Source: RGIG2041 sp045537695
GTDB taxonomy: Bacteria; Bacillota; Clostridia; UBA1381; UMGS1253
Direction of reading: 5' to 3'
DNA length: 17,923 nucleotides
NCBI GenBank assembly: GCA_045537695.1
Contig: JAZSQB010000074.1
Location: forward strand, 1-17,923
In this document: one piece after another, positions 1 through 5,215 of the stretch
Layout: each line of letters opens with the position of its first letter
How positions within the stretch are numbered: the first letter of the stretch is position 1
Notes under the pieces: generated by a model
Told to the model about the DNA's origin: nothing
Seen by the model: the letters and a program-made list of their open reading frames with translations, nothing else
The model's database searches: none
Made by a program: the position numbers and the translations under genes

Positions 1-70
1 CTACCCTGCCCAGCTTGCCCCAGCATCGCGGGCAAAGTACCCAGTTGTCATGTATTACAGCTTTCTCCAT
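1..70 (-). CDS. Partial zinc-ribbon (Com / Cys-rich KTR-like) protein, N-terminus
   Basis: A minus-strand ATG at 70-68 opens a frame that stays open to the window edge (23 codons). The visible peptide includes WVLCPRCWGKLGRV, with a CPxC knuckle typical of the first half of small zinc ribbons such as the phage Com protein or the Cys-rich KTR family. An ACGGAGG ribosome site lies at 74-80, only three bases before the ATG, which is short but usable. The second Cys pair would lie outside the window, so the family is an inference. It is read in the same direction as the small-terminase-like gene about 580 bases upstream. Confidence 0.5.
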   Translation of the reverse strand, partial: MEKAVIHDNWVLCPRCWGKLGRV

Positions 71-80
71 AAACCTCCGT

Positions 81-653
81 TATCGTATCGAAGTTTCCGT
101 CGTCTGTCAAACACACGCTTTTCCCGTGGCGCTGTGCTTGACCTTGCTGTCATAGAATTGCAAAAATCGTCTGTGTGCTGCCCCGTTTCTCTTTGCCTTG
201 CACGAATTGCACAAAGGCGCGTTTTCGTCGCTGTGCCTGTGCTCGCTTTGCCGCCCAAAATCGTCTGAATGGGTGTGTGCTCAGAATTTGCAAAGTGGGT
301 GTGTGGGCCAAAAAAGTTTTGGTTGATATCGTGGGTGTGTGGGATATAGGGTACGCCCGACCGCTGACCCCCACCCCGTTTTTCCGCCACCCCCTTCCCG
401 AAAAATGGGGTCCTGGGCAAAGGCCGATTTCCTGCTTTTCACCGGCTCCGGCGGCGCCTTTTGCTTATTGACAGTGCTGCATAAAATCTCAGGGCAAATT
501 GACCAATCGGCTTGTATTTGCTTGTTGCATATTATGCATAAGCTTAAAAGCATTGAAAACACAGGGCTTTTGCAAATGCAAATTACAGCAAAAATATTAT
601 TTTGTTTAATAACTTTCGATATTTCTGCAAATATTCAAAAGCTTATTGCATAA
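81..653. other. Long gap without a convincing gene; GGGTGTGTG repeats and AT-rich inverted repeat
   Basis: Several overlapping frames are open here on both strands, but none has a ribosome site, a recognisable domain or a favoured frame, so I call no gene. GGGTGTGTG occurs three times (269-277, 297-305, 332-340). From about 480 onward the composition drops sharply to AT-rich. An imperfect inverted repeat, ATTATGCATAAGCTT at 531-545 and AAGCTTATTGCATAAT at 639-654, brackets the segment just downstream of the terminase-like gene and could form a long AT-rich hairpin. The gap may be a remnant of a lost gene or an intergenic repeat. Confidence 0.4.
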
Positions 654-1064
654 TTAACCGAAAGCGTCTTTGTGTCCCATACCCTGCAAATTAACATTTA
701 CGTTGATACTGTCAGCCGCAGAAATAGGTTTATCAGTATATCCGCCATAATGCTTTTGCTTGAGCATAAATGCAACAATTCCTGTTTTTTTCCCATCTTG
801 CAAACCCATCTGTTCTATCTGTGCCTGCAATCTAAGCTGTGCAGTCAAAATACAATCTTTATAACCGATATATGTTTCTGTGTTATTGATCCACATATCA
901 ACTGTAGATTGATGGACACCCAAATACAAAAGCAAATCAGCCCATGTATAAAACTTTTTTATCACATTGTCTGGATTACTATTATAAGCATCTACACCAT
1001 CAAAATAAGCATTAATACGTTTTTCCAAATCATTACAATCAACTATTTTTCTGGGTCTAGGCAT
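654..1064 (-). CDS. Terminase small subunit-like DNA-packaging protein (gp3-like)
   Basis: 136 residues. It begins MPRPRKI, followed by an acidic helix containing a RINAYFDG segment, then a helix-turn-helix-like TWADLLLYLGVHQSTVD (about residues 40-57), and ends with GIVAFMLKQKHYGGYTDK and a VNVNL strand. The GxxxFxLK...GxxDK signature near the C-terminus is typical of small terminase subunits, which recognise pac/cos DNA and load the large-subunit motor. The ATG at 1064 is chosen over the upstream in-frame start because AGAAAGGAG sits just before it. It is very AT-rich (roughly 35% GC or less) compared with its neighbours. No large subunit follows it; the next minus gene is a zinc ribbon about 580 bases on. 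It could be a transferred orphan, or an HTH protein resembling TerS. Confidence 0.65.
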   Translation of the reverse strand: MPRPRKIVDCNDLEKRINAYFDGVDAYNSNPDNVIKKFYTWADLLLYLGVHQSTVDMWINNTETYIGYKDCILTAQLRLQAQIEQMGLQDGKKTGIVAFMLKQKHYGGYTDKPISAADSINVNVNLQGMGHKDAFG

Positions 1065-1294
1065 ATATAAACTCCTTTCTGTAAAATATATAAATTTAAT
1101 ATATATAATATATATTTTCACTTGCTATATTTTGATATATAAAACCAATACAAACCATTGTCAATGCACGATATTACTTTATTTACATTTCTTTTATATA
1201 CTCATATAAGAACAAATAAAACACACACAAACAGTGATATATAAGCAATAAAACCCGTGTAAAAATTTATTTTTGAAATATTTTATTTTGGGTA

Positions 1295-1323
1295 TTGACA
1301 TGGTAACGCTAGTATGTTATATT
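1295..1323 (+). promoter_or_regulatory. Promoter of the Hol_Tox-like toxin locus
   Basis: TTGACA at 1295-1300, a 17-base spacer, and TATATT at 1318-1323: a near-consensus sigma-70/sigma-A promoter. The predicted transcription start is near 1330, so the RNA would begin almost exactly with CAAGAGGCG (1333-1341), the sequence complementary to its own 3' part. The spacer carries TAACGCTAGTATG, repeated at 1786-1798, a candidate repressor site. Confidence 0.75.
1304..1316 (+). promoter_or_regulatory. Candidate operator copy 1 (TAACGCTAGTATG)
   Basis: This 13-base element lies between -35 and -10 of the toxin promoter and recurs with one mismatch at 1786-1798. The two copies bracket the ribbon-helix-helix gene at 1579-1758, the usual arrangement for an autoregulator. 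Binding is an inference. Confidence 0.4.
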
Positions 1324-1377
1324 TGCATCAAGCAAGAGGCGAACGGCTAAACCTCCACCAATCACGGAGGTGATGCA

Positions 1378-1458
1378 ATGACAGTTTTGGAAGTGCTCAC
1401 ACTGCTAAACCTGTTAGCCGTTGTTGTTTTCGGAGTCATTGAAATGACAAAGAAATAA
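1378..1458 (+). CDS. Hol_Tox-like small membrane toxin peptide
   Basis: A 26-residue peptide: short polar start, one membrane-spanning segment (LEVLTLLNLLAVVVFGVI, about residues 4-21) and a lysine-ended tail (EMTKK). Length, MTV.EVL start and KK end match the putative holin-like toxin family (Hol_Tox) of Firmicutes, whose type I toxins depolarise the membrane. A perfect GGAGGTGAT ribosome site at 1366-1374 precedes the ATG but is paired in a hairpin: ACCTCC (1351-1356) with GGAGGT (1366-1371). The promoter is at 1295-1323, and a convergent minus-strand promoter at 1551-1579 would make an antisense RNA over its 3' region. It is too short for routine ORF calling. Toxicity is inferred. Confidence 0.7.
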   Translation: MTVLEVLTLLNLLAVVVFGVIEMTKK

Positions 1459-1545
1459 CCGCCCCCAGCGACGAGAACGGTTAAATCTTCAAGCTATAAA
1501 CTTGTAACGAGGTTAGCCGGACCGTTGCCGCGGTCGCGCCTCTTG
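1445..1545 (-). ncRNA. Candidate antisense antitoxin RNA
   Basis: A minus-strand promoter (1551-1579) predicts a start near 1544. The transcript would run leftward through the complement of the toxin mRNA 3' region and could end after a short stem, AACCG/CGGTT (1478-1482 with 1457-1461 in RNA order), followed by a T-rich stretch (TTATTTCTTT). The length would be about 100 nt. Its 5' end reads CAAGAGGCG, the same as the 5' end of the toxin mRNA, because that mRNA is complementary to its own 3' end. Convergent toxin/antisense pairs overlapping at the 3' ends are the bsrG/SR4 and txpA/RatA design. The stem is short, so the 3' end is uncertain. Confidence 0.45.
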
Positions 1546-1550
1546 TGAAC

Positions 1551-1579
1551 ACTATAATGCAAAGGCGGGTGAAAGTCAA
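1551..1579 (-). promoter_or_regulatory. Convergent antisense promoter
   Basis: On the minus strand: TTGACT (complement of 1574-1579), exactly 17 bases, then TATAGT (complement of 1551-1556). It faces the toxin promoter and would transcribe the complement of the toxin mRNA 3' portion. Its -35 overlaps the likely ATA start codon of the ribbon-helix-helix gene by one base. Confidence 0.55.
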
Positions 1580-1758
1580 TAGCGAAAACCAAAACAAGCA
1601 CCGAAGCAAAGCGGCGTTATAACGAAAAAACTTACAGCCGGATTTACTTGCAACTTCCAAAGGACACCGTCGCCGCATTCAAGGAAAAATGCGCAAAGAC
1701 CGGCAGATCACAAGCGAGCGTGCTGCTCGAAGCAATCGAAAAATTTTTAGGGGAGTGA
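1579..1758 (+). CDS. Ribbon-helix-helix (CopG/Arc-like) DNA-binding protein, apparent ATA start
   Basis: The frame reads AKTKTSTEAKRRYNEKTYSR, then a beta strand (RIYLQLP), helix A (KDTVAAFKEKCAKTG) and helix B (SQASVLLEAIEKFLG): a complete ribbon-helix-helix fold of 59 residues. Such proteins dimerise to form a DNA-reading sheet and often autoregulate. An in-frame TGA at 1570-1572 closes the frame upstream. The only in-frame ATG/GTG/TTG candidate before the fold ends is a TTG inside the beta strand. The natural start is therefore ATA (1579-1581), six bases after GGGTGA and within the expected MAKTK-type N-terminus. The ATG was either mutated or a near-cognate start is used. Candidate operator copies flank the gene (1304-1316, 1786-1798). 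It may control the toxin promoter. Confidence 0.65.
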   Translation: MAKTKTSTEAKRRYNEKTYSRIYLQLPKDTVAAFKEKCAKTGRSQASVLLEAIEKFLGE

Positions 1759-1776
1759 CACAGCTCCCTTAAAAAT
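1743..1776. terminator. Stem-loop at the end of the RHH gene
   Basis: TTTTTAGGGGAG and CTCCCTTAAAAA form a 12-pair stem with one G-U pair and an 8-base loop. The A/T tracts lie inside the stem rather than after it, so it may end transcription weakly in either direction. The RHH stop codon is in the loop. Confidence 0.5.
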
Positions 1777-1785
1777 ATAGCGTAC

Positions 1786-1798
1786 TAACGCCAGTATG
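1786..1798 (+). promoter_or_regulatory. Candidate operator copy 2 (TAACGCCAGTATG)
   Basis: A second copy of the element found in the toxin promoter, with one mismatch. Here it is part of a TACT...AGTA inverted arrangement (1783-1796) in the leader of the 1920 gene. No clear -35/-10 pair surrounds it. Confidence 0.35.
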
Positions 1799-1919
1799 CA
1801 AGGCCATTAAAAAGCCCCGGCAGCTCTTGCACAGCTAACCGAGGCAACCCATCCGAACCAACCAAACGGGCGAGCAAATTATACCACGCTTGCCCTCCAA
1901 AAACAAGGAGGATTTTACA

Positions 1920-2498
1920 ATGACTATCAACGGAAAAAATTATTTGTTTTGTGAAAAGCGCGGCTGCGAGTTTTTTAAGGGCGACACAATCCGCGAGCGC
2001 TCCGACATGGAAAACTACCGCGTATTTATTGACGTCCGGCACGCCGATGGATTTCGCGTCTGCGGCGATCTGATGCGCACCAACGTGTACGATTACAGCA
2101 AAAAGACGCCGCGGCTGGTCTATGATTGCGGGCTTTCTGCGGATCTTCAAAGCGGCATGTATGGATACCGCCCCACTGCAGACCCGCGCAAATTTGAATA
2201 CACACAAGCCGACGTGATGAAGTTTGTCGGAACTATCACCGGTGAGAAGTATGACGGCATCAAGTGGGTGCAGAGGTTCGAAACCACGATACCGCACGGG
2301 GCGAATTTTACCCCCGCCACGCTTATAACCGACTGGGCGAAAAGAAACAATCTCAACTTTTACGATTCGTATTTTGACACCGTTGTCGAGATGTACACCG
2401 GGGCTTACAAATTCCTGTGTTATAACGTGGAGCAAATCGACGACGGCCGTGATCGCGTTATCATTACGCTCGAAGCCGCCAAGCGCAGCAATAACTAA
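1920..2498 (+). CDS. Phage-type protein of unknown function, 192 aa
   Basis: I do not recognise a domain. The protein is soluble, rich in aromatic and charged residues, with two Cys early (LFCEKRGCEFF), an IDVRHADGFRVCGDLM stretch and a C-terminal half predicted mixed alpha/beta ending in RVIITLEAAKRSNN. The ATG at 1920 is chosen over an upstream in-frame TTG at 1890 because AAGGAGGA (1905-1912) precedes it at normal spacing and the TTG has no ribosome site. A hairpin (GGGCGAGC at 1868-1875 with GCTTGCCC at 1888-1895) lies in the leader just upstream of the ribosome site. It is the first gene of a cluster with the two genes that follow it 14 bases later. Confidence 0.8.
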   Translation: MTINGKNYLFCEKRGCEFFKGDTIRERSDMENYRVFIDVRHADGFRVCGDLMRTNVYDYSKKTPRLVYDCGLSADLQSGMYGYRPTADPRKFEYTQADVMKFVGTITGEKYDGIKWVQRFETTIPHGANFTPATLITDWAKRNNLNFYDSYFDTVVEMYTGAYKFLCYNVEQIDDGRDRVIITLEAAKRSNN

Positions 2499-2512
2499 AG
2501 GAGGTCACACAC

Positions 2513-2734
2513 ATGTATAACCCGAACGCGATCACGATTGTATACCGCAAGCCCGTTAACTACAATATCAGCCCCCGGCGCGGCATTCGTCGCGATGTCG
2601 GCAGCGTGAGCGTCCCCGGCATTGAATACCTGGCTGACAAGGTTGCAGAGATCAACGCCCGCCCCGGCTGCTGTGTGTTCGACGCTTTCGATATGGGCGG
2701 CAAGCGGATCAAGCTGGAGGTGGTCGGCGCATGA
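2513..2734 (+). CDS. Small protein of unknown function, 73 aa
   Basis: Begins MYNPNAITIVYRKPVNY and ends in a beta-rich GGKRIKLEVVGA. The middle is basic (SPRRGIRRDVG) with a two-Cys PGCCVFDAF segment. An AAGGAGGT ribosome site spaced normally supports the ATG. It follows the 1920 gene by 14 bases and overlaps the next gene by ATGA, so the three are probably cotranscribed. No family recognised. Confidence 0.75.
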   Translation: MYNPNAITIVYRKPVNYNISPRRGIRRDVGSVSVPGIEYLADKVAEINARPGCCVFDAFDMGGKRIKLEVVGA

Positions 2735-2817
2735 AAAAGCTGCTTCACTCGCTCACGTTCACCGCATTTATTGCCTTCCTGCTCTGCGCGGAGAGCATCG
2801 TAAACCTGATGCTGTAG
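2731..2817 (+). CDS. 28-aa single-pass membrane peptide
   Basis: MKKLLHSLTF start, a hydrophobic run (FTAFIAFLLC) and a short polar-hydrophobic tail. It overlaps the preceding gene by ATGA (2731-2734), so translation would be coupled, and it ends 8 bases before a strong terminator. It could be a small membrane or lysis-related peptide, but nothing specific shows this. It is too short for routine gene calling. Confidence 0.55.
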   Translation: MKKLLHSLTFTAFIAFLLCAESIVNLML

Positions 2818-2824
2818 CCCACAC

Positions 2825-2855
2825 AAAGCCGCCCACACCGGGCGGCTTTTTATTT
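2825..2855 (+). terminator. Rho-independent terminator
   Basis: AAAGCCGCCC and GGGCGGCTTT form a 10-pair stem with a 5-base loop, followed by TTTATTTCTTT. It ends the 1920-2817 gene group. Confidence 0.9.
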
Positions 2856-2869
2856 CTTTCATAATGTGC

Positions 2870-2898
2870 TTGCATTTTTTCGCTTTACGCGCTACACT
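2870..2898 (+). promoter_or_regulatory. Candidate promoter for 2933-3306
   Basis: TTGCAT (2870-2875), 17-base spacer, TACACT (2893-2898), immediately after the terminator. It would restart transcription for the membrane protein and the sigma-like gene. Confidence 0.45.
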
Positions 2899-2932
2899 GC
2901 CGCCGAAAACACCACAAAAGGGGGAATGCCAC

Positions 2933-3109
2933 ACGAACGAAAAGCACAACTTGCTTTTTGACCTTGTCAAACACTTACGCGAACAAAACCGAAAGCAAAA
3001 AATTGTATTTGCACTGATCGTCGCCGGTCTGACCGTAACATTTGCCGCCGCGGTTCTGGCCTTAAATGCCTATTGGCTCGGCCTTGTATTGGAGCTGGTC
3101 GCCGGGTGA
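2933..3109 (+). CDS. Small membrane protein, apparent ACG start
   Basis: The frame reads NEKHNLLFDLVKHLREQNRK, then a long hydrophobic segment (KIVFALIVAGLTVTFAAAVLAL) and a short exit. This is a 58-residue protein with an amphipathic N-terminal helix and one membrane pass. The earliest in-frame ATG (2864) sits in the terminator tail without a ribosome site and would add an unlikely Cys/Phe/Pro-rich leader. AAAGGGGGA (2917-2925) points instead to ACG at 2933-2935, eight bases on, directly before AACGAAAAG, where an MNEK start would be expected. An out-of-frame ATG at 2926 opens only 11 codons. Its stop overlaps the next gene's GTG. Function unknown. Confidence 0.5.
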   Translation, partial: TNEKHNLLFDLVKHLREQNRKQKIVFALIVAGLTVTFAAAVLALNAYWLGLVLELVAG

Positions 3110-3306
3110 AATTCCGCTTTACGCCCGCGCAGCTTGAGCGCATGTATCAAAACCCATGGCTGACAGATCGAGAGCGCGCTGTATTTGATTTATACTATCG
3201 GCGCGGCTGGGCGATTGAAGACGTTGCCGCGGAGTTGTATATGCATCGCAGCACCATCGACCGCGCATTAAAAAGCATCCGGCAGAAAACAATTGAAAAC
3301 CTTTGA
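3106..3306 (+). CDS. Sigma-70 region 4-like helix-turn-helix protein, 66 aa
   Basis: Residues about 19-60 (LTDRERAVFDLYYRRGW, then AIEDVAAELYMHRSTIDRALKSIRQK) form the four-helix/HTH pattern of sigma-70 region 4 or LuxR-type regulators, where the recognition helix would be HRSTIDRALKSI. There is no region 2, so it is not a complete sigma factor. It more likely recognises a -35-like site or works with host RNA polymerase. The GTG at 3106 overlaps the previous stop (GTGA) and follows a GGAG at 3091-3094. A terminator follows directly, and then a palindromic promoter region at 3365-3391 that could be its target. Confidence 0.7.
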   Translation: MKFRFTPAQLERMYQNPWLTDRERAVFDLYYRRGWAIEDVAAELYMHRSTIDRALKSIRQKTIENL

Positions 3307-3309
3307 CAT

Positions 3310-3345
3310 AAAGCCGTCCCGAATTGGGGCGGCTTTTGCTGTTTC
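3310..3345 (+). terminator. Rho-independent terminator
   Basis: AAAGCCGTCCC and GGGGCGGCTTTT pair with a loop of about 5 bases, followed by a T-rich tail (TTTTGCTGTTT). It separates the sigma-like gene from the next group. Confidence 0.85.
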
Positions 3346-3364
3346 TGTGCTGTTTCCCTGCGGC

Positions 3365-3391
3365 ATATCGGCACTTGACAGCCGATATAAT
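3365..3391 (+). promoter_or_regulatory. Palindrome overlapping a -10 box upstream of the 3414 gene
   Basis: ATATCGGC (3365-3372) and GCCGATAT (3381-3388) are perfect inverted arms with an 8-base spacer that contains TTGACA. The right arm overlaps TATAAT (3386-3391). TTGACA is only 5 bases from TATAAT, so the two cannot form a normal pair, and the 17-base position holds a poor -35 (GCATAT). This fits an activator-dependent or repressible promoter for the 3414-5949 genes. Confidence 0.5.
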
Positions 3392-3413
3392 ACATGCGAA
3401 AGGAGGCGGAAAC

Positions 3414-3782
3414 ATGGCTTTTCCGTTTAGCTACTACAACAGCCCCGCGCAGCCGTATAACTCCGCTGGCGGTGCTTTCCCATTCCCGGCGCAGCCGAAT
3501 ATACCCCCGCAGCAAAACGCGCCGCAGGGCGGCTTTGTGTGCCGTCCCGTTACGTGCCGAGCAGAAGCGGAAGTCTTTCAAATCCCGTTCGACGGCTCCA
3601 CAACTTACTTCGTCGACACGAGCAGCGGCGCGATTTACGCGAAAGCGTTTGACATGAACACCGGCACCGCGCCGATTGTGACCTATACGCGGCAGACAAC
3701 GCCCGCCGTGCGTTACGCCACGATCGACGAGCTCAACGCCCTACGAGCGGAATTGACAGGAGGCGCGGCAAATGAGCAATAA
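3414..3782 (+). CDS. Conserved gut-phage protein of unknown function, 122 aa
   Basis: The N-terminal 40 residues are Pro/Gln/Ala/Tyr-rich and probably disordered. They are followed by a compact beta domain (EVFQIPFDGSTTYFVDTS, then GAIYAKAFDMNTG) and a C-terminal helix (TIDELNALRAEL). This pattern of low-complexity leader, a value-then-type sentence of beta strands, and a short coiled coil recurs, as I recall, in many gut Firmicutes phages, with no known role. The ATG at 3414 follows AAAGGAGG at 3400-3407; the longer upstream frame has none. It overlaps the next gene by 11 bases. Confidence 0.8.
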   Translation: MAFPFSYYNSPAQPYNSAGGAFPFPAQPNIPPQQNAPQGGFVCRPVTCRAEAEVFQIPFDGSTTYFVDTSSGAIYAKAFDMNTGTAPIVTYTRQTTPAVRYATIDELNALRAELTGGAANEQ

Positions 3783-3969
3783 CCTTATGCAGCAGATCGC
3801 GGCGCTCATGGCAAGCGGTGATCCGCGCATCAATCAGCTGCACCAAATGATGGCAGGCAAGACACCCCAGCAGCTAGAGCAAATCGCCCGCAATATGGCG
3901 GCACAGCGCGGAACGACGGTTGAAGACATCGCCCGGTCTTTGGGCATCGCAATACCAAGCAACAGATAA
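3772..3969 (+). CDS. Small helical conserved phage protein, 65 aa
   Basis: All-helical: MSNNLMQQIAALMASG, a Gln/Met-rich middle, then KTPQQLEQIARNMAAQRG and TTVEDIARSLGIAI. The KTPQQL...AxxRGTTxEDIARxLGI ending is a motif I recall from small proteins always sitting next to the previous family in gut phages. AGGAGG inside the previous gene gives normal spacing. Function unknown; translation is probably coupled with the upstream gene through the 11-base overlap. Confidence 0.8.
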   Translation: MSNNLMQQIAALMASGDPRINQLHQMMAGKTPQQLEQIARNMAAQRGTTVEDIARSLGIAIPSNR

Positions 3970-4086
3970 CCCCGCGCTTTTGAAATATCCTTTCAGTTTT
4001 CGGCAGTATCTTGACAAAAAACTGCACCCCATTCCGGCGGGTGCGCAACGTCGGGAGAAAACGAAAATTGAAAGGAGTTTTTATTT

Positions 4087-4752
4087 ATGGCAGAAGACGG
4101 CGGCTTTGCAATGGGCTATGCGCTCGGCGCAGACGGCAACAACGGGGGCGGCGGCATGTTCAACGGTGACGGCTTTTGGGGCATCATCCTGCTCGCCCTG
4201 CTCTTTGGCAATCGCGGCTTTGGCGGCGGTTTTGGCGGCAACGGTGGAGGTGATAACGTGAGCGCCGGATTTGCATGGCAGGGTATCGACAACGGTATTC
4301 GTGGCATTCAGCAGGGCATTTGTGACAGCACTTATGCACTGAACAACACAATTACAAACGGCTTTCACGGCGTAGACCGCGGCCTGTGTGACATCAGCCA
4401 CCAGATCAGTGACTGCTGCTGCAGCACGCAGCAGGCTATTGCCAACAGCACGCGCGAAATTCTCGGTTATCTGACCAACGAGAAAATCGAAAGCCTGCGC
4501 GACGAAAACCTCGCGCTGCGCTTCCAGGCATCGCAGGCACATCAGAACGCATTTATCACGGCAAATCAGGACGCACAGACGGCGGAGCTCATCCGCAGAC
4601 TGGGCAAGGACAACCCCGTCCCCGCCTATCTCGTCCAGCCCTCCACGCCTCTGAGCTTTCCCACCAACGGCTGCGGCACTGTTCAGTTCGGCGGTTATGG
4701 CAACGGCTACGGCGGCTGTGGCAGCTATGGCGGCTGCGGCTGTGGTTTCTGA
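4087..4752 (+). CDS. Gly/Cys-rich conserved phage protein with a hydrophobic segment, 221 aa
   Basis: Order: a Gly/Asn-rich start, one hydrophobic segment (about residues 30-41, FWGIILLALLFG), a second Gly-rich stretch to about 56, a helical middle with repeated short Gly-Ile/Leu-Cys units (GIQQGICDSTY, then VDRGLCDIS), a CCC cluster at 110-112, the helix TREILGYLTNEKIESLRDEN (about 122-141), and a Gly/Tyr/Cys-rich tail. The LTNEK...LRDENxALRFQASQ core is a recurrent signature in gut Clostridia phage contigs. The AAAGGAG ribosome site supports the ATG. It could be a surface or membrane-associated virion component; this is not shown. Confidence 0.85.
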   Translation: MAEDGGFAMGYALGADGNNGGGGMFNGDGFWGIILLALLFGNRGFGGGFGGNGGGDNVSAGFAWQGIDNGIRGIQQGICDSTYALNNTITNGFHGVDRGLCDISHQISDCCCSTQQAIANSTREILGYLTNEKIESLRDENLALRFQASQAHQNAFITANQDAQTAELIRRLGKDNPVPAYLVQPSTPLSFPTNGCGTVQFGGYGNGYGGCGSYGGCGCGF

Positions 4753-4766
4753 TGCTGCATACAATC

Positions 4767-4786
4767 GGGACGGCTCCGGCCGTCCC
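4767..4786 (+). other. Stem-loop between genes
   Basis: GGGACGG (4767-4773) and CCGTCCC (4780-4786) form a strong hairpin between the 4087 and 4808 genes. No T-tract follows, so it is more likely an RNA-processing or attenuation element than a terminator. Confidence 0.5.
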
Positions 4787-4807
4787 TGAGTAACGGAGGT
4801 GAACAAA

Positions 4808-5215
4808 ATGAGATATTGCGGCTATATCAAGCGGCTGTGCCCGCGTCTGGTTTTCAGTGAGACGGTCACATTCACCGCGCCGAACCTTGTTATTGACCTG
4901 CCTGCAGGATCGTACAACAACGGCGAGCGCTATTGCATTGTTGTGACAGACGCAATCCCCGCCGAAACCACGCGCAACGCGCCGGTTGTTTTCACGATCG
5001 GCGGCGGCGCGGTTCTGTACCCGGCTGTTGACGCCTGCGGCAACGTGCTCACCGAGCGCACGATCGACACCCGCACGCGCTATACCTTCTGCGTGCAGAC
5101 CACTGCGACGGGCGGCACGTTCCGCCTGCTGGGCAGGGCTTGCGTGCTGACGCCGAACGACGCGCTGCCCGCTATTGACGGCACCGCTCCCGCTGCGGGA
5201 GGTGACGGCGCATGA
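4808..5215 (+). CDS. Beta-rich conserved phage protein, 135 aa
   Basis: Starts MRYCGYIKRLCPRLVFSE, continues with alternating strands (VTFTAPNLVIDLPAGSY, RYCIVVTDAIP, PVVFTIGGGAVLYP) and TRTRYTFCVQTTATGGTFRLLG, giving a beta-sandwich-like pattern. Four scattered Cys are present. I recall the MRYCGYxKRLCPRLxFS start from the same gut-phage cassette as its neighbours. GGAGGT at 4796-4801 decides for the ATG at 4808 over the in-frame GTG at 4799. It overlaps the next gene by ATGA. The role is unknown; a capsid-decoration or fibre fold is only a guess. Confidence 0.8.
   Translation: MRYCGYIKRLCPRLVFSETVTFTAPNLVIDLPAGSYNNGERYCIVVTDAIPAETTRNAPVVFTIGGGAVLYPAVDACGNVLTERTIDTRTRYTFCVQTTATGGTFRLLGRACVLTPNDALPAIDGTAPAAGGDGA

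Noticed and set aside
55..562. Overlapping open frames on both strands
   Set aside because: No ribosome site, domain or favoured frame; low stop density in GC-rich DNA explains them.
1481..1678. Minus-strand 65-residue open frame across the toxin locus
   Set aside because: It runs antisense to the RHH gene and the toxin mRNA 3' region and has no supporting ribosome site.
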